64,000 bases of DNA, taken from assembly GCF_019468465.1 (NCBI RefSeq), contig NZ_CP080519.1:4169001-4233000 (forward strand). The letters run 5' to 3'. Each line of letters begins with the position of its first letter. The first letter of the stretch is position 1. The translations under genes were made by a program, and so were the position numbers. The stretch is from Amycolatopsis sp. DSM 110486. GTDB lineage: Bacteria > Actinomycetota > Actinomycetes > Mycobacteriales > Pseudonocardiaceae. Below, piece by piece: positions 34,997 to 43,198 of the stretch. The notes below the pieces were generated by a model. It ran no database searches and was not told the DNA's origin. It saw only the letters and a program-made list of their open reading frames with translations.

Positions 34997-35407
34997 TCAA
35001 TCGGCCGTGACCAGCTCGGCCAGTGCTTCCCGCAGCTTCCCCGTCACCTCGACCGGCCGCCGCGACTCCCGGTCCACGAACACGTGCACGAACTGCCCCT
35101 CCGCCACCAGCGCCTCGGCGGCGGTGTACATCCCGATCTCGTACCGCACGCTCGACCGCCCGAGGTGCGCCACCCGCAGCCCCACCCGCACCGACCCCGG
35201 GAACGACACCGAAGCGTGGTACTGGCACCGCGATTCCACGCACAGCCCGATCACCTCGCCGGCTTCGATGTCCAGCCCGCCGCGATCGATCAGCCACGTG
35301 TTGATCACGGTGTCCATCAACGAGTAGTGCACCACGTTGTTCACGTGGCCGTAGACGTCGTTGTCCTTCCACCGCAACGGAATCGTCTGCCAGAACGGGT
35401 AACTCAC
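34997..35407 (-). CDS. Acyl-CoA thioesterase (4HBT hotdog family)
   Basis: A 136-aa hotdog-fold protein. It has IPLRWKDNDVYGHVNNVVHYSLMDT with the Asp and GHVNN of 4-hydroxybenzoyl-CoA-type thioesterases, then ESRCQYHASVSFPGSVRVGLRV. It hydrolyses acyl-CoA to free acid and CoA. GTG at 35407 overlaps the Fe-ADH stop as GTGA, so the pair is translationally coupled. Acyl substrate is unknown. Confidence 0.85.
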   Translation of the reverse strand: MSYPFWQTIPLRWKDNDVYGHVNNVVHYSLMDTVINTWLIDRGGLDIEAGEVIGLCVESRCQYHASVSFPGSVRVGLRVAHLGRSSVRYEIGMYTAAEALVAEGQFVHVFVDRESRRPVEVTGKLREALAELVTAD

Positions 35408-36684
35408 CACAGGTGCACCGAAGCCCGCAGGATCCCGGCCAAGTCGTCCTCGGAAGCCTCCCGCGGCGCCGTCGCCAGCAACCGCTGCTGCTTCACCGTG
35501 CCGGAGACCAACGAGTCCACATCGGACTCCGCATACCCCACCGCGCCGATTCCCGCGGGAATCCCGATCTCCCGCATCAGGTTCACCAGCACCGCCGGCA
35601 GGTGGTCCTCGAAGTCCCCGGCCCACTCGAAGTCCGGCGCCAGCAGCCGCGCCACCCGCAGGTGGCGCTCCGGCGCGGCGGAGAACGTGAACCGGAACGC
35701 CTCGGGTGCCGTCAGCGACACCGCCATCCCGTGCGGCACCATCGCCTCGTCGCCCGGGTAGCCGTCCGGGTGGAACTCCCGCACCTGCCCCGCGATCGGG
35801 TACGCGTTCGCGTGCGGGATGTGCACCCCGGCGTTGCCGAACCCCAGCCCCGCGAACGTCGCGGCCAGCGCCATCGCCTCGCGCGCCTCCAGGTCCGAGC
35901 CGTCGCGCACCGCCCTGGGCAGCGCCCACGACAGCAATGACAACGACTTCTCCGCGAACATGTCCGCCAACGGGTTGGACCCGCAGTACGGCACCCGCTG
36001 CTCGGGCTTCTTCCGGTCGAACGACGTGTACGGCTTCGCCGTGTAGCTCTCCGCCGCGTGACAGAGAATGTCCATCCCGGACGCGGCCGTCACCCCGGCC
36101 GGCTGCGTCACCGTCAGCCGCGGGTCCACCACCGCCAGCGTCGGCCGCAGCCGCAGGTGGCTGATCCCACTCTTCACCCGCAGTGACAACACATCGAGCA
36201 CACACACCGTCGTGCTCTCCGACCCGGTCCCCGTCGTGGTCGGCACGGCCACGAGCGGCTTCAACGGGTTCGACGGCGCCCGCCCGCCGCCCACCGGCGC
36301 GTTGACGTAGTCCATCAACGAGCCCTCGTTGGACGTCAGCAGGTTCGCCGCCTTCGCGGTGTCGATGCTCGACCCGCCACCCACGGCCACGAACGCGTCG
36401 TACGGCCCGGTCCCGCGCGCGAAGTCCACGGCCTTCTGCATGCTCACGTCCGTCGGCTCAACGTGGACGCCGTCGAAGACCTCCGTCGCGATCCCGTACG
36501 ACTCGATCCCCGAAGCGATCCGCGCCGGCCACCCTGTCTCGGCGACGGTCGGATCCGTGACCACGAGTACCCGGCGAACGCCGTACTGCGTGAGGTCGTA
36601 ACCGATTTCGTCGCTGGCTCCCGTGCCGTACTTCAACGCGGGCGCGCCGTACGTGAAAACGGTTTCATGCTCGGTGGACGTCAA
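35404..36684 (-). CDS. Iron-containing alcohol dehydrogenase, hydroxyacid-oxoacid transhydrogenase-like
   Basis: A 426-aa group III Fe-ADH. It has VAVGGGSSIDTAKAANLL for nucleotide binding, VPTTTGTGSESTTV, and metal-site histidines in ILCHAAESY, IPHANAYPIAG and VPHGMAVSL. The length and the YCGSNPLAD block fit the ADHFE1/hydroxyacid-oxoacid transhydrogenase branch, which oxidises 4-hydroxybutyrate while reducing 2-oxoglutarate. That substrate is inferred from similarity only. It is the first gene of an operon with a thioesterase and an isochorismatase-type hydrolase, and is divergent from a ThDP enzyme. Confidence 0.85.
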   Translation of the reverse strand: MTSTEHETVFTYGAPALKYGTGASDEIGYDLTQYGVRRVLVVTDPTVAETGWPARIASGIESYGIATEVFDGVHVEPTDVSMQKAVDFARGTGPYDAFVAVGGGSSIDTAKAANLLTSNEGSLMDYVNAPVGGGRAPSNPLKPLVAVPTTTGTGSESTTVCVLDVLSLRVKSGISHLRLRPTLAVVDPRLTVTQPAGVTAASGMDILCHAAESYTAKPYTSFDRKKPEQRVPYCGSNPLADMFAEKSLSLLSWALPRAVRDGSDLEAREAMALAATFAGLGFGNAGVHIPHANAYPIAGQVREFHPDGYPGDEAMVPHGMAVSLTAPEAFRFTFSAAPERHLRVARLLAPDFEWAGDFEDHLPAVLVNLMREIGIPAGIGAVGYAESDVDSLVSGTVKQQRLLATAPREASEDDLAGILRASVHLW

Positions 36685-36840
36685 GGCCCCGGTCCTCGCT
36701 TCCTGTCAGCCGGCGGTCAAAGTGGACATTTGTCCCATTTTCGCGGTCATTCCTCGAAGATCACTTGACTGCGGTGAACCGTGCCGCCCTAAGCTCTCCT
36801 CATTAGATACCAATTAGGAGCGACCGTCGCCCAGACGGCC

Positions 36841-38463
36841 GTGCGCATCCTGACCGAGGCCCAGGTCCGCCGGGTGTACGCGGTCGTCGGCGAAGCGTTC
36901 CTGGAGCTGCTCGACGCGTTGCAGCGCGAGCGCGAAGTGACCCTCGTCTCCGCGCGGCACGATTCGGGCGCCGCGTTCATGGCCGAAGCCGAGGGCAAGC
37001 TCACCGAGCGCCCCGCCGTGCTGCTCGCGAGTCGCGGCCCGGGCGCCGCGAACCTCGCCATCGGCGTGCAAACGGCCTACCAGGACGAGACCCCGATGGT
37101 CGTCCTCCTCGAGACGCCGGCGCTCGACCGCGCGATCACCGGCGAGCTGCCGACCTCCGACCTGACGGCCATGTTCGAGTCCATCGCGAAGTGGTGCGTA
37201 CGCGCCGAAGACCCCGACGCGGTGCCGGGCCTGCTCGCCGAAGCGCTCACGCGCTGTCGCGAAGGCCGTCCGGGACCGGTTGTGCTCGGCGTGCCCAGTG
37301 ACGCGTGGGGAGTGCCGTACGACTCGGCCAAACCGGTGGCCAAGGTGCGCCCGCCGATCACCGGAACGCTGGGCCGTTCGGCCGAAGCCGTCGCCGGGCT
37401 CGTCGACGAGGCCCGCTACCCGGTGGTCATCGTCGGCGGCCGCGCGCGTTCGGCGCGAGACGAGCTGATCGCCGTCGCCGACGAGCTCGCCCTGCCCGTC
37501 TACAACGCCTTCCGCCGCCAGGACGCCTTCCCCGAGACGCACGCGCGCTACGCCGGCCACCTCGGCCTCGGCATCCCCGCGCGCCAGCTCGACGCCCTCG
37601 AACGCGCCGACCTCGTGCTCGCCCTCGGCACCCAGCTCGACGAGGTGACCACCCAGGGTTACCGCTACCCGACGTCGCAGCAGACGCTCGTGCTGGTCGG
37701 CACCGGTATCGACGAGCAGCGCCGCCGCGGCCTCACCTTCCGCGTCGACTCCGAGGTCGAGCCGTTCCTGCGCGAGCTGCGCTCGATCGCGACGCCGCGC
37801 ACGCGCCGCGCCTCGGCCGCCAACGCCGCCGTGCACACCTTCATGACCCCGCCCGACACGAGCGGCAACACGCGCGTGCACCCCGTCGACGTGATCCGCG
37901 CCCTGCGCAAGCTCGCGCCCGAGGACACGATCGTGACCAGTGACGCAGGCAACTTCGCGCAGTTCATGCACCGCTACTGGTGCTTCACCGCGCCGCGCAG
38001 CCAGCTCGGCCCGAGCAACGCGGCCATGGGCTACGCCGTGCCCGCCGCCATCGCGGCCAAGCTCGCCGAACCGCGCCGCGCCGTCGTCGCGATGGTCGGC
38101 GACGCCGGCACCCTCATGACGGGCCAGGAGATCGAGACCGCCGTCCGCTACCGAGCGCCTGTGATGGTTGTCGTGTTTCAGAACGGCGTCCACGGGGCAT
38201 TGGCCATGCACCAGGCCCGCGCGCACGGCCGGCTCTCGGGCGTCACCATCCCGCTCACGGACTTCGCGTCGTGGGCCCGCGGGCTCGGCGCCGCCGGGTA
38301 CACGGTGGACGATCGCGAAGAGCTCGAGGCGATCGTCGCGAGTGCGTTGGTGCGCCAGCGTCCGTGTGTGATCGATGTGAGGACGGACCCGGACGTCGTA
38401 ACGCCCGACGTCCGCCTGAGCACCTTGCTGAGCGCGGTTCGCCCGCAATCACCCGGGCAGTGA
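36841..38463 (+). CDS. Thiamine-diphosphate-dependent enzyme (acetolactate-synthase-like family)
   Basis: A 540-aa protein with the three domains of the POX/AHAS superfamily. The N-terminal part includes RGPGAANLAIGVQTAYQDETPMVVL. The middle domain is nucleotide-like (YPVVIVGG). The C-terminal ThDP site has MVGDAGTLMTGQEIETA. The usual catalytic Glu of the RHE motif is Asp41 here (ARHDSGAAF), and QNG replaces NN in the ThDP motif. The product is therefore not predictable. GTG at 36841 is the first standard start. AGGAG (36816-36820) is placed instead for a codon near 36826 (GTC), and the five extra residues VAQTA fit the family N-terminus. TTGACT (36765) and TAAGCT (36790) may be its promoter. 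Confidence 0.82.
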   Translation: MRILTEAQVRRVYAVVGEAFLELLDALQREREVTLVSARHDSGAAFMAEAEGKLTERPAVLLASRGPGAANLAIGVQTAYQDETPMVVLLETPALDRAITGELPTSDLTAMFESIAKWCVRAEDPDAVPGLLAEALTRCREGRPGPVVLGVPSDAWGVPYDSAKPVAKVRPPITGTLGRSAEAVAGLVDEARYPVVIVGGRARSARDELIAVADELALPVYNAFRRQDAFPETHARYAGHLGLGIPARQLDALERADLVLALGTQLDEVTTQGYRYPTSQQTLVLVGTGIDEQRRRGLTFRVDSEVEPFLRELRSIATPRTRRASAANAAVHTFMTPPDTSGNTRVHPVDVIRALRKLAPEDTIVTSDAGNFAQFMHRYWCFTAPRSQLGPSNAAMGYAVPAAIAAKLAEPRRAVVAMVGDAGTLMTGQEIETAVRYRAPVMVVVFQNGVHGALAMHQARAHGRLSGVTIPLTDFASWARGLGAAGYTVDDREELEAIVASALVRQRPCVIDVRTDPDVVTPDVRLSTLLSAVRPQSPGQ

Positions 38464-38576
38464 TTTTTCTCCGGCGCGCAACGGGAAACGCCGGGAAAGT
38501 TCAGTGGCCGCAGGGGGGTGGCTCCGGTAGCCTGACGGTGTTCCCAGGGGTTCGCGGGAGAACCGGGATCCGGCAG

Positions 38577-38599
38577 TCACATGCAGCGTCACATCGGGA
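38577..38599. repeat. 23-bp box, copy 2 (shared with 28438-28460)
   Basis: TCACATGCAG followed by CGTCACATCGGGA. It differs from copy 1 by a single C/T. It includes GTCACA twice, 12 bases apart. It lies 144 bases before the small gene at 38743. Confidence 0.6.
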
Positions 38600-38742
38600 C
38601 GCGCCGCGCACGCTTCCACAGTGCGAGGGTTACCGATTCAGTGGTCTGGCCCGGACGGGAACGGCCGGTTTCTGTCGGTGCCGGGTGACATCATCACGGC
38701 ATCGCCCGCTGGGAGGCGGGTGGGAACGAGGGGAGCTTCAAC

Positions 38743-38973
38743 ATGGCCGACGAAAAGACCACGGTTTCGCGTGGTTCGTCTGCCCGCACCGCGGCGGCGC
38801 GTGCCGCCGGGGCGCGCACGGCGACGGAGCAGGTCCGCGAGACCTCGGGTGTCGTGCCGGTGCTGTTCAGCGCCGTCGCGGAGGCCCACGACGTGGCCGT
38901 CGTGGTCGGCGACCAGGACGCCGGCTGGCGTTCGCCGTTCGGCGGCGGTCTGCGTCCGGCGAGTGGCGAATAG
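38743..38973 (+). CDS. Small hypothetical protein
   Basis: A 76-aa protein. The N-terminal third is rich in Ala, Arg and Thr (MADEKTTVSRGSSARTAAAR). A short VVPVLFSAVAEAHDVAVVVG segment and a Gly-rich end follow. ATG is preceded by GAGGGGAGC at a normal distance. I recognise no family. The upstream copy of the 23-bp box suggests it is a regulated gene. Codon use is compatible with a real protein. Confidence 0.5.
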   Translation: MADEKTTVSRGSSARTAAARAAGARTATEQVRETSGVVPVLFSAVAEAHDVAVVVGDQDAGWRSPFGGGLRPASGE

Positions 38974-39027
38974 CTCACCCCGGCCTGGCTCACGCCTGTT
39001 CACCAGGGTGAGTCCGGGTGGTTCGGG

Positions 39028-39057
39028 TTGTCCACGTGCCACAAGCTGTGCTTTACT
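39028..39057 (+). promoter_or_regulatory. Promoter of the first cold-shock gene
   Basis: -35 TTGTCC (39028-39033), an 18-base spacer and -10 TTTACT (39052-39057). This leaves a transcribed leader of about 135 bases, AT-rich compared with the surroundings, as is usual for cold-shock messages. Confidence 0.5.
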
Positions 39058-39200
39058 TTCGATGGTCTTGATTTTTGTGAGTTACGCTCGCAGATATCAG
39101 CGGGCGTAGTGTCTCCTCACTCGAGGAAGCAAACCGCCCGGGTTTGACTCGGGGTGCTGATGTGGCTTCCCGTTTTTGGTGTTATGTATGGAGATATTTA

Positions 39201-39404
39201 ATGACTCAGGGCACTGTGAAGTGGTTCAACTCCGAGAAGGGGTTCGGCTTCATCACCCCCGACAACGGTGGCGGCGACGTCTTCGTTCACTACAGCGAGA
39301 TCCAGGGTAACGGCTTCAAGAGCCTCGAAGAGAACGCTCGCGTGGAGTTCGAGATCGGCCAGGGCCAGAAGGGCCCGCAGGCCACGTCGGTCACCGTCAT
39401 CTGA
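39201..39404 (+). CDS. Cold-shock protein (CspA family)
   Basis: A 67-aa single cold-shock domain. RNP1 is KGFGFITPD and RNP2 is DVFVHYS. It binds single-stranded nucleic acid and melts RNA structure. ATG follows GGAG at seven bases. The long AT-rich leader upstream and strong terminator downstream make it a monocistronic unit. The second csp in the window encodes a protein about 75% identical by eye. Confidence 0.97.
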   Translation: MTQGTVKWFNSEKGFGFITPDNGGGDVFVHYSEIQGNGFKSLEENARVEFEIGQGQKGPQATSVTVI

Positions 39405-39422
39405 CCTAGACCTTCGTGAAGG

Positions 39423-39456
39423 GGCCGCCACCCGCGCTACGGGTGGCGGCCTTTTT
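39423..39456 (+). terminator. Intrinsic terminator of the first cold-shock gene
   Basis: A perfect 12-bp stem (39423-39434 with 39440-39451), a 5-base loop and TTTTT. Confidence 0.92.
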
Positions 39457-39462
39457 CATTGC

Positions 39463-39537
39463 CAGCGCTGTCGTGTCAGTGCTGTCGTAATCAGCGCTGT
39501 CGTTGTCGGCGCCGTCGCTTTTCATCGCTGCCGTCTG
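39463..39537. repeat. 15-bp tandem repeat, about five degenerate units
   Basis: Units such as CAGCGCTGTCGTNNT recur every 14-15 bases (39463, 39477, 39492, 39507 and a decayed fifth). They lie between the csp terminator and the copper-chaperone gene, in non-coding DNA. Confidence 0.6.
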
Positions 39538-39654
39538 CTCTGCCACAGACCGTCTCACGATCTGGTTTCCTTTGCCGGACAACGACTTCCGTGCCTCCAG
39601 GTCACCCCGCTATCACCCGATCGTGTCTGACGTGGACCTCGTAGGCTGCGCGCC

Positions 39655-39876
39655 ATGATCGAGAACGGCTACACCGTCTCCGGGATGTCCTGCGGCCACT
39701 GTGCACAGTCGGTCACCGAGGAAATCACCGACCTTCCGGGCGTCGAAAGCGTCGAGGTCGACGTCGAAACCGGCCGCGTCGTCGTGCGCAGCGCCGAAGA
39801 GCTCACCGAAGACGTCGTCCGCGGTGCGGTCGAAGAAGCGGGTTACACCTACGAAGGCACCGCGGCACTCGTCTAG
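39655..39876 (+). CDS. Heavy-metal-associated (CopZ-like) copper chaperone
   Basis: A 73-aa HMA domain. GMSCGHC carries the CxxC metal-binding pair (about 11-15). LPGVESVEVDVETGRVVV and VRGAVEEAGYTYEG complete the ferredoxin-like fold. It binds and passes Cu(I), normally to a CopA ATPase, but none is in the window. ATG at 39655 lies seven bases after a -10-like TAGGCT (39642-39647) and has no ribosome site. A leaderless message is likely. Confidence 0.93.
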   Translation: MIENGYTVSGMSCGHCAQSVTEEITDLPGVESVEVDVETGRVVVRSAEELTEDVVRGAVEEAGYTYEGTAALV

Positions 39877-39895
39877 CGGATCAGAACCGGCGGAT

Positions 39896-39947
39896 CAGAG
39901 CACCGCCTCAGAGCACCGCCTCAGAGCACTGCCTCGGAGCACTGCGT
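39896..39947. repeat. 13-bp tandem repeat, four units
   Basis: CAGAGCACCGCCT twice, then CAGAGCACTGCCT, then CGGAGCACTGCGT. They start about 20 bases after the chaperone stop codon. Non-coding. Confidence 0.75.
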
Positions 39948-40164
39948 CGCGCCGCCGCGGCCGCCGCCCACGCGGGGAAGTCACCGGATCGGCGCAAGCC
40001 GTGTCGCACGGTGTGCCCCTTCGTGCCCTGCCTCGGGTGGGTGATTCCCCCGGCCGAAGTACTGGGCCGTCCGGGTGAGCAATCGAGCTGCAACCCTCCG
40101 CAACCCTTCCCCTATCCGGCTTCACACGGTCTGCTGAACCGGCACAAGCAGGACAAGGAGAACT

Positions 40165-41217
40165 GTGGTGGGCCCAGGTGTGGCGGGCATCGTCGCCAAC
40201 CCGGCGTCGGGGCGGGACATCCGGCGGCTGGTGGCGCAGGCGTCCGTGTTCCCGACGGCCGAGAAGGCCAACATGGTCCAGCGCGTGCTGGCCGCGTTCG
40301 CCATCACGGGCGTCGAGAGAACGCTCGTTTCCACCGACCTCGGTGGCATTTCCGCGGCCGTGCACCGCCGGCTGAGCCGCGAGCCGCTGCCGGGTGTCGA
40401 GTTCTGCGACAAAGAACCGCTCACGGGCACGGCGCAGGACACGATCAACGCCGTCCGCCGGATGGTCGACGCGGGTGCCGGCGTGATCGTGTGCCTCGGC
40501 GGCGACGGCACGGCCCGGGTCGCCGCGAAGGCGTGCGGCGAGGTGCCGCTGCTCGCGCTGTCCACCGGCACCAACAACGCCTTCCCGCAGATGCGCGAAG
40601 CCACCGTCGCGGGTCTCGCCGCCGGCTTCATCGCGAGCGGTCAGATCGACCCCGACCTGGTCACCCACCGCGTCAGCAAGCTCGAAGTCGTCACCAAGGC
40701 GCGGCGCGAGATCGCCCTGGTGGACGTCGCCGTGACCCTGAGCAAGCACGTCGGCGCGAAGGCGCTGTGGGATCCGGCGTCGCTCACCGAGCTCTACTGC
40801 ACCTTCGCCGAGCCCGACGGCATCGGCCTCTCCAGCATCGCGGGCCAGCTCTGCCCGAGCCCGCGCTCCAGCGCCGACGGCGTCGCCCTCAAGCTCGGGC
40901 CCGTCGGCGTCACCCCGCACGTGGTCCACGCGCCCATCGCCCCCGGCCTGGTGAAAGCCGTCGGCGTGCGCGGCTGGGGCGTGCTCCAGCAGGGCATGCG
41001 CGTGGACCTCGCCGCAGGCGGTGGCGTGATCGCCGTCGACGGTGAACGCGAGCTCGAACTCAAGCCAGGGGAGAGCGCGTACGTCGAGCTCCGGTCCGAC
41101 GGGCCGTGGTGCGTCGACGTCCGCGCGGTGATGGCCGAAGCGGCCCAACGAGGGTTGTTGCGCACCACATCCACCGAAGGCGGTGCGCCTACGAAGGGAA
41201 AGGAGCGTCGACGATGA
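40165..41217 (+). CDS. acoX: ATP-NAD kinase-like protein of the acetoin cluster (AcoX)
   Basis: A 350-aa protein. IVCLGGDGTARVAAKAC is the GGDGT motif of the NAD-kinase/diacylglycerol-kinase fold. ALSTGTNNAFPQMREATVAG matches AcoX proteins. AcoX is regularly encoded with acetoin dehydrogenase, but its precise job is unsettled. GTG at 40165 follows AAGGAG four bases upstream. Its stop overlaps the acoA start as ATGA. It is the first gene of the acoXABC operon. Confidence 0.88.
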   Translation: MVGPGVAGIVANPASGRDIRRLVAQASVFPTAEKANMVQRVLAAFAITGVERTLVSTDLGGISAAVHRRLSREPLPGVEFCDKEPLTGTAQDTINAVRRMVDAGAGVIVCLGGDGTARVAAKACGEVPLLALSTGTNNAFPQMREATVAGLAAGFIASGQIDPDLVTHRVSKLEVVTKARREIALVDVAVTLSKHVGAKALWDPASLTELYCTFAEPDGIGLSSIAGQLCPSPRSSADGVALKLGPVGVTPHVVHAPIAPGLVKAVGVRGWGVLQQGMRVDLAAGGGVIAVDGERELELKPGESAYVELRSDGPWCVDVRAVMAEAAQRGLLRTTSTEGGAPTKGKERRR

Positions 41218-42170
41218 CGGAGACCTTGCTGGAGGCCTATCGCACCATGCGCACGATCCGCGCGTTCGAGGAACGCGTGCACGAGGAGTTCGCCACCGGC
41301 GACATCCCCGGCTTCGTCCACCTCTACGCCGGCGAGGAGGCTTCGGCCACCGGCGTCTGCAGCCACCTCGACCGCCGCGACACCATCGCCAGCACCCACC
41401 GCGGCCATGGCCACTGCATCGCCAAGGGTGTGGACGTGAAGGCCATGATGGCCGAGATCTACGGCCGCACCACGGGATCTTGTCACGGCAAGGGCGGCTC
41501 GATGCACATCGCCGACCTGTCGAAGGGCATGCTCGGCGCCAACGGCATCGTCGGCGGCGGCCCGCCGCTCATCTGCGGCACCGCGCTCGCGGCGAAGCAG
41601 CGGGGGACCGGTGGCGTCGGCGTCGCCTTCTTCGGCGACGGCGCGAGCAACCAGGGCACCACGCTCGAAGCCCTCAACCTCGCGTCCGTCTGGAACCTGC
41701 CCGCGGTCTTCGTCGCCGAGAACAACGGTTACGCCGAAGCGACGTCGAGCACCTGGTCCGTGGCCTCGGACAACATCGCCGACCGCGCCGCCGGCTTCGG
41801 CATGCCCGGCGTGATCGTCGACGGCTACGACTTCTTCGCCGTGACCGAAGCCGCCGGTGAGGCCATCGACCGCGCCCGCGCCGGCGGCGGTCCCACGCTC
41901 CTGGAAATGAAGTTCACGCGCTACTTCGGCCACTTCGAGGGCGACCAGCAGGCCTACCGCGCCGACGAGGTCGCCCACGCCCGCGAGCACCTCGACTGCC
42001 TCAAGCGCTTCCGCACCCGAGTGGTCGAAAGCGGCGAGCTGTCCGAGGAAAGCCTCGACAAGGTCGACACCGAAGTCGCGAAACTTGTCGAAGAAGCCGT
42101 GGCGGAAGCCAAAGCCGCACCCAAACCCACCCGAGCCGACCTGGAGACCGACGTCTACGTCTCGTACTGA
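41214..42170 (+). CDS. acoA: Acetoin dehydrogenase E1 component, alpha subunit
   Basis: A 318-aa ThDP-dependent E1 alpha. It has GFVHLYAGEEASATGVCSHL, STHRGHGHCIAKG, GSCHGKGGSMHIAD and the ThDP motif FFGDGASNQGTTLEALNLAS to ENNGYAEAT. With E1 beta it cleaves acetoin to acetaldehyde and an acetyl group passed to the lipoyl domain of E2. The sequence is closer to acetoin than to pyruvate or branched-chain E1 in length, and the acoX neighbour supports this. Coupled to acoX by ATGA. Confidence 0.92.
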   Translation: MTETLLEAYRTMRTIRAFEERVHEEFATGDIPGFVHLYAGEEASATGVCSHLDRRDTIASTHRGHGHCIAKGVDVKAMMAEIYGRTTGSCHGKGGSMHIADLSKGMLGANGIVGGGPPLICGTALAAKQRGTGGVGVAFFGDGASNQGTTLEALNLASVWNLPAVFVAENNGYAEATSSTWSVASDNIADRAAGFGMPGVIVDGYDFFAVTEAAGEAIDRARAGGGPTLLEMKFTRYFGHFEGDQQAYRADEVAHAREHLDCLKRFRTRVVESGELSEESLDKVDTEVAKLVEEAVAEAKAAPKPTRADLETDVYVSY

Positions 42171-42184
42171 AGGGAGCGCGAGTC

Positions 42185-43198
42185 ATGGCACGCACGATCA
42201 GCTACCGCGAAGCGATCAACGAGGCCCTCGCGCAGGAGATGCAGCGCGACGAGTCGGTGATCGTGATGGGCGAGGACAACGCCGGCGGCGCGGGCAGCCC
42301 CGGTGAGGAAGACGCGTGGGGCGGCGTTCTCGGTGTCACCAAAGGGCTTTTCCACCGTTTCCCCGGCCGGGTGCTCGATACGCCGATCTCCGAATCGGCC
42401 TTCATCGGCGCGGCCATCGGCGCCGCCACGGCCGGCCAGCGGCCCGTGGCCGAGCTGATGTTCATCGACTTCATGGGCGTCTGCTTCGACCAGATCTTCA
42501 ACCAGGCGGCCAAGTTCCGCTACATGTTCGGCGGCAAGGCGCGCACGCCCGTGGTGATCCGCACGATGTACGGCGCCGGGCTGCGGGCCGCCGCCCAGCA
42601 TTCCCAGTGCCTGTACCCGATCTTCACGCACATCCCGGGACTCAAGGTCGTGGTGCCCTCCAGCCCGTACGAGGCCAAGGGCCTGCTCATCCAGTCCATT
42701 CGCGACGACGACCCCGTGATCTTCTGCGAGCACAAGGCCCTCTACGACACCTCCGGCGAAGTCCCCGAAGACAGCTACACCATTCCCTTCGGCGAAGCCA
42801 ACGTCGTCCGCGACGGCGAGGACGTCACCATCGTCGCCATCGGCCGCATGGTCGGCGTCGCCGAGGAAGCCGCGCGCGAGCTGGCCTCGACCGGGGTCGA
42901 GGCCGAGGTGATCGACCCGCGCACGACCAGTCCACTCGACACCGAGACGATCCTCGAAAGCGTCGAGAACACCGGCCGGCTCGTGATCGTCGACGAGGCT
43001 TCCCCGCGCTGCAACCTCGCCACCGACATCTCCGCGCTCGTCGCCCGCGAAGGGTTCGCGTCCCTGCGCGCACCCATCGAGATGGTCACGCCGCCACATA
43101 CGCCCGTGCCCTTCTCCGACGCGCTCGAAGACCTCTACATCCCCGGCCCCCAGCAGGTGGTCAACGCGGCGAAAGCCGTGGTGGGCTGGACTCGGTGA
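42185..43198 (+). CDS. acoB: Acetoin dehydrogenase E1 component, beta subunit
   Basis: A 337-aa transketolase-like E1 beta: REAINEALAQEMQRDESVIVMGED, DTPISESAFIGAAIGAA, FIDFMGVCFDQIFNQAAK and DPRTTSPLD. It forms the heterotetrameric E1 with acoA. It lies 14 bases after acoA with GGGAGCG as ribosome site. Its stop codon overlaps the E2 start. Confidence 0.92.
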   Translation: MARTISYREAINEALAQEMQRDESVIVMGEDNAGGAGSPGEEDAWGGVLGVTKGLFHRFPGRVLDTPISESAFIGAAIGAATAGQRPVAELMFIDFMGVCFDQIFNQAAKFRYMFGGKARTPVVIRTMYGAGLRAAAQHSQCLYPIFTHIPGLKVVVPSSPYEAKGLLIQSIRDDDPVIFCEHKALYDTSGEVPEDSYTIPFGEANVVRDGEDVTIVAIGRMVGVAEEAARELASTGVEAEVIDPRTTSPLDTETILESVENTGRLVIVDEASPRCNLATDISALVAREGFASLRAPIEMVTPPHTPVPFSDALEDLYIPGPQQVVNAAKAVVGWTR

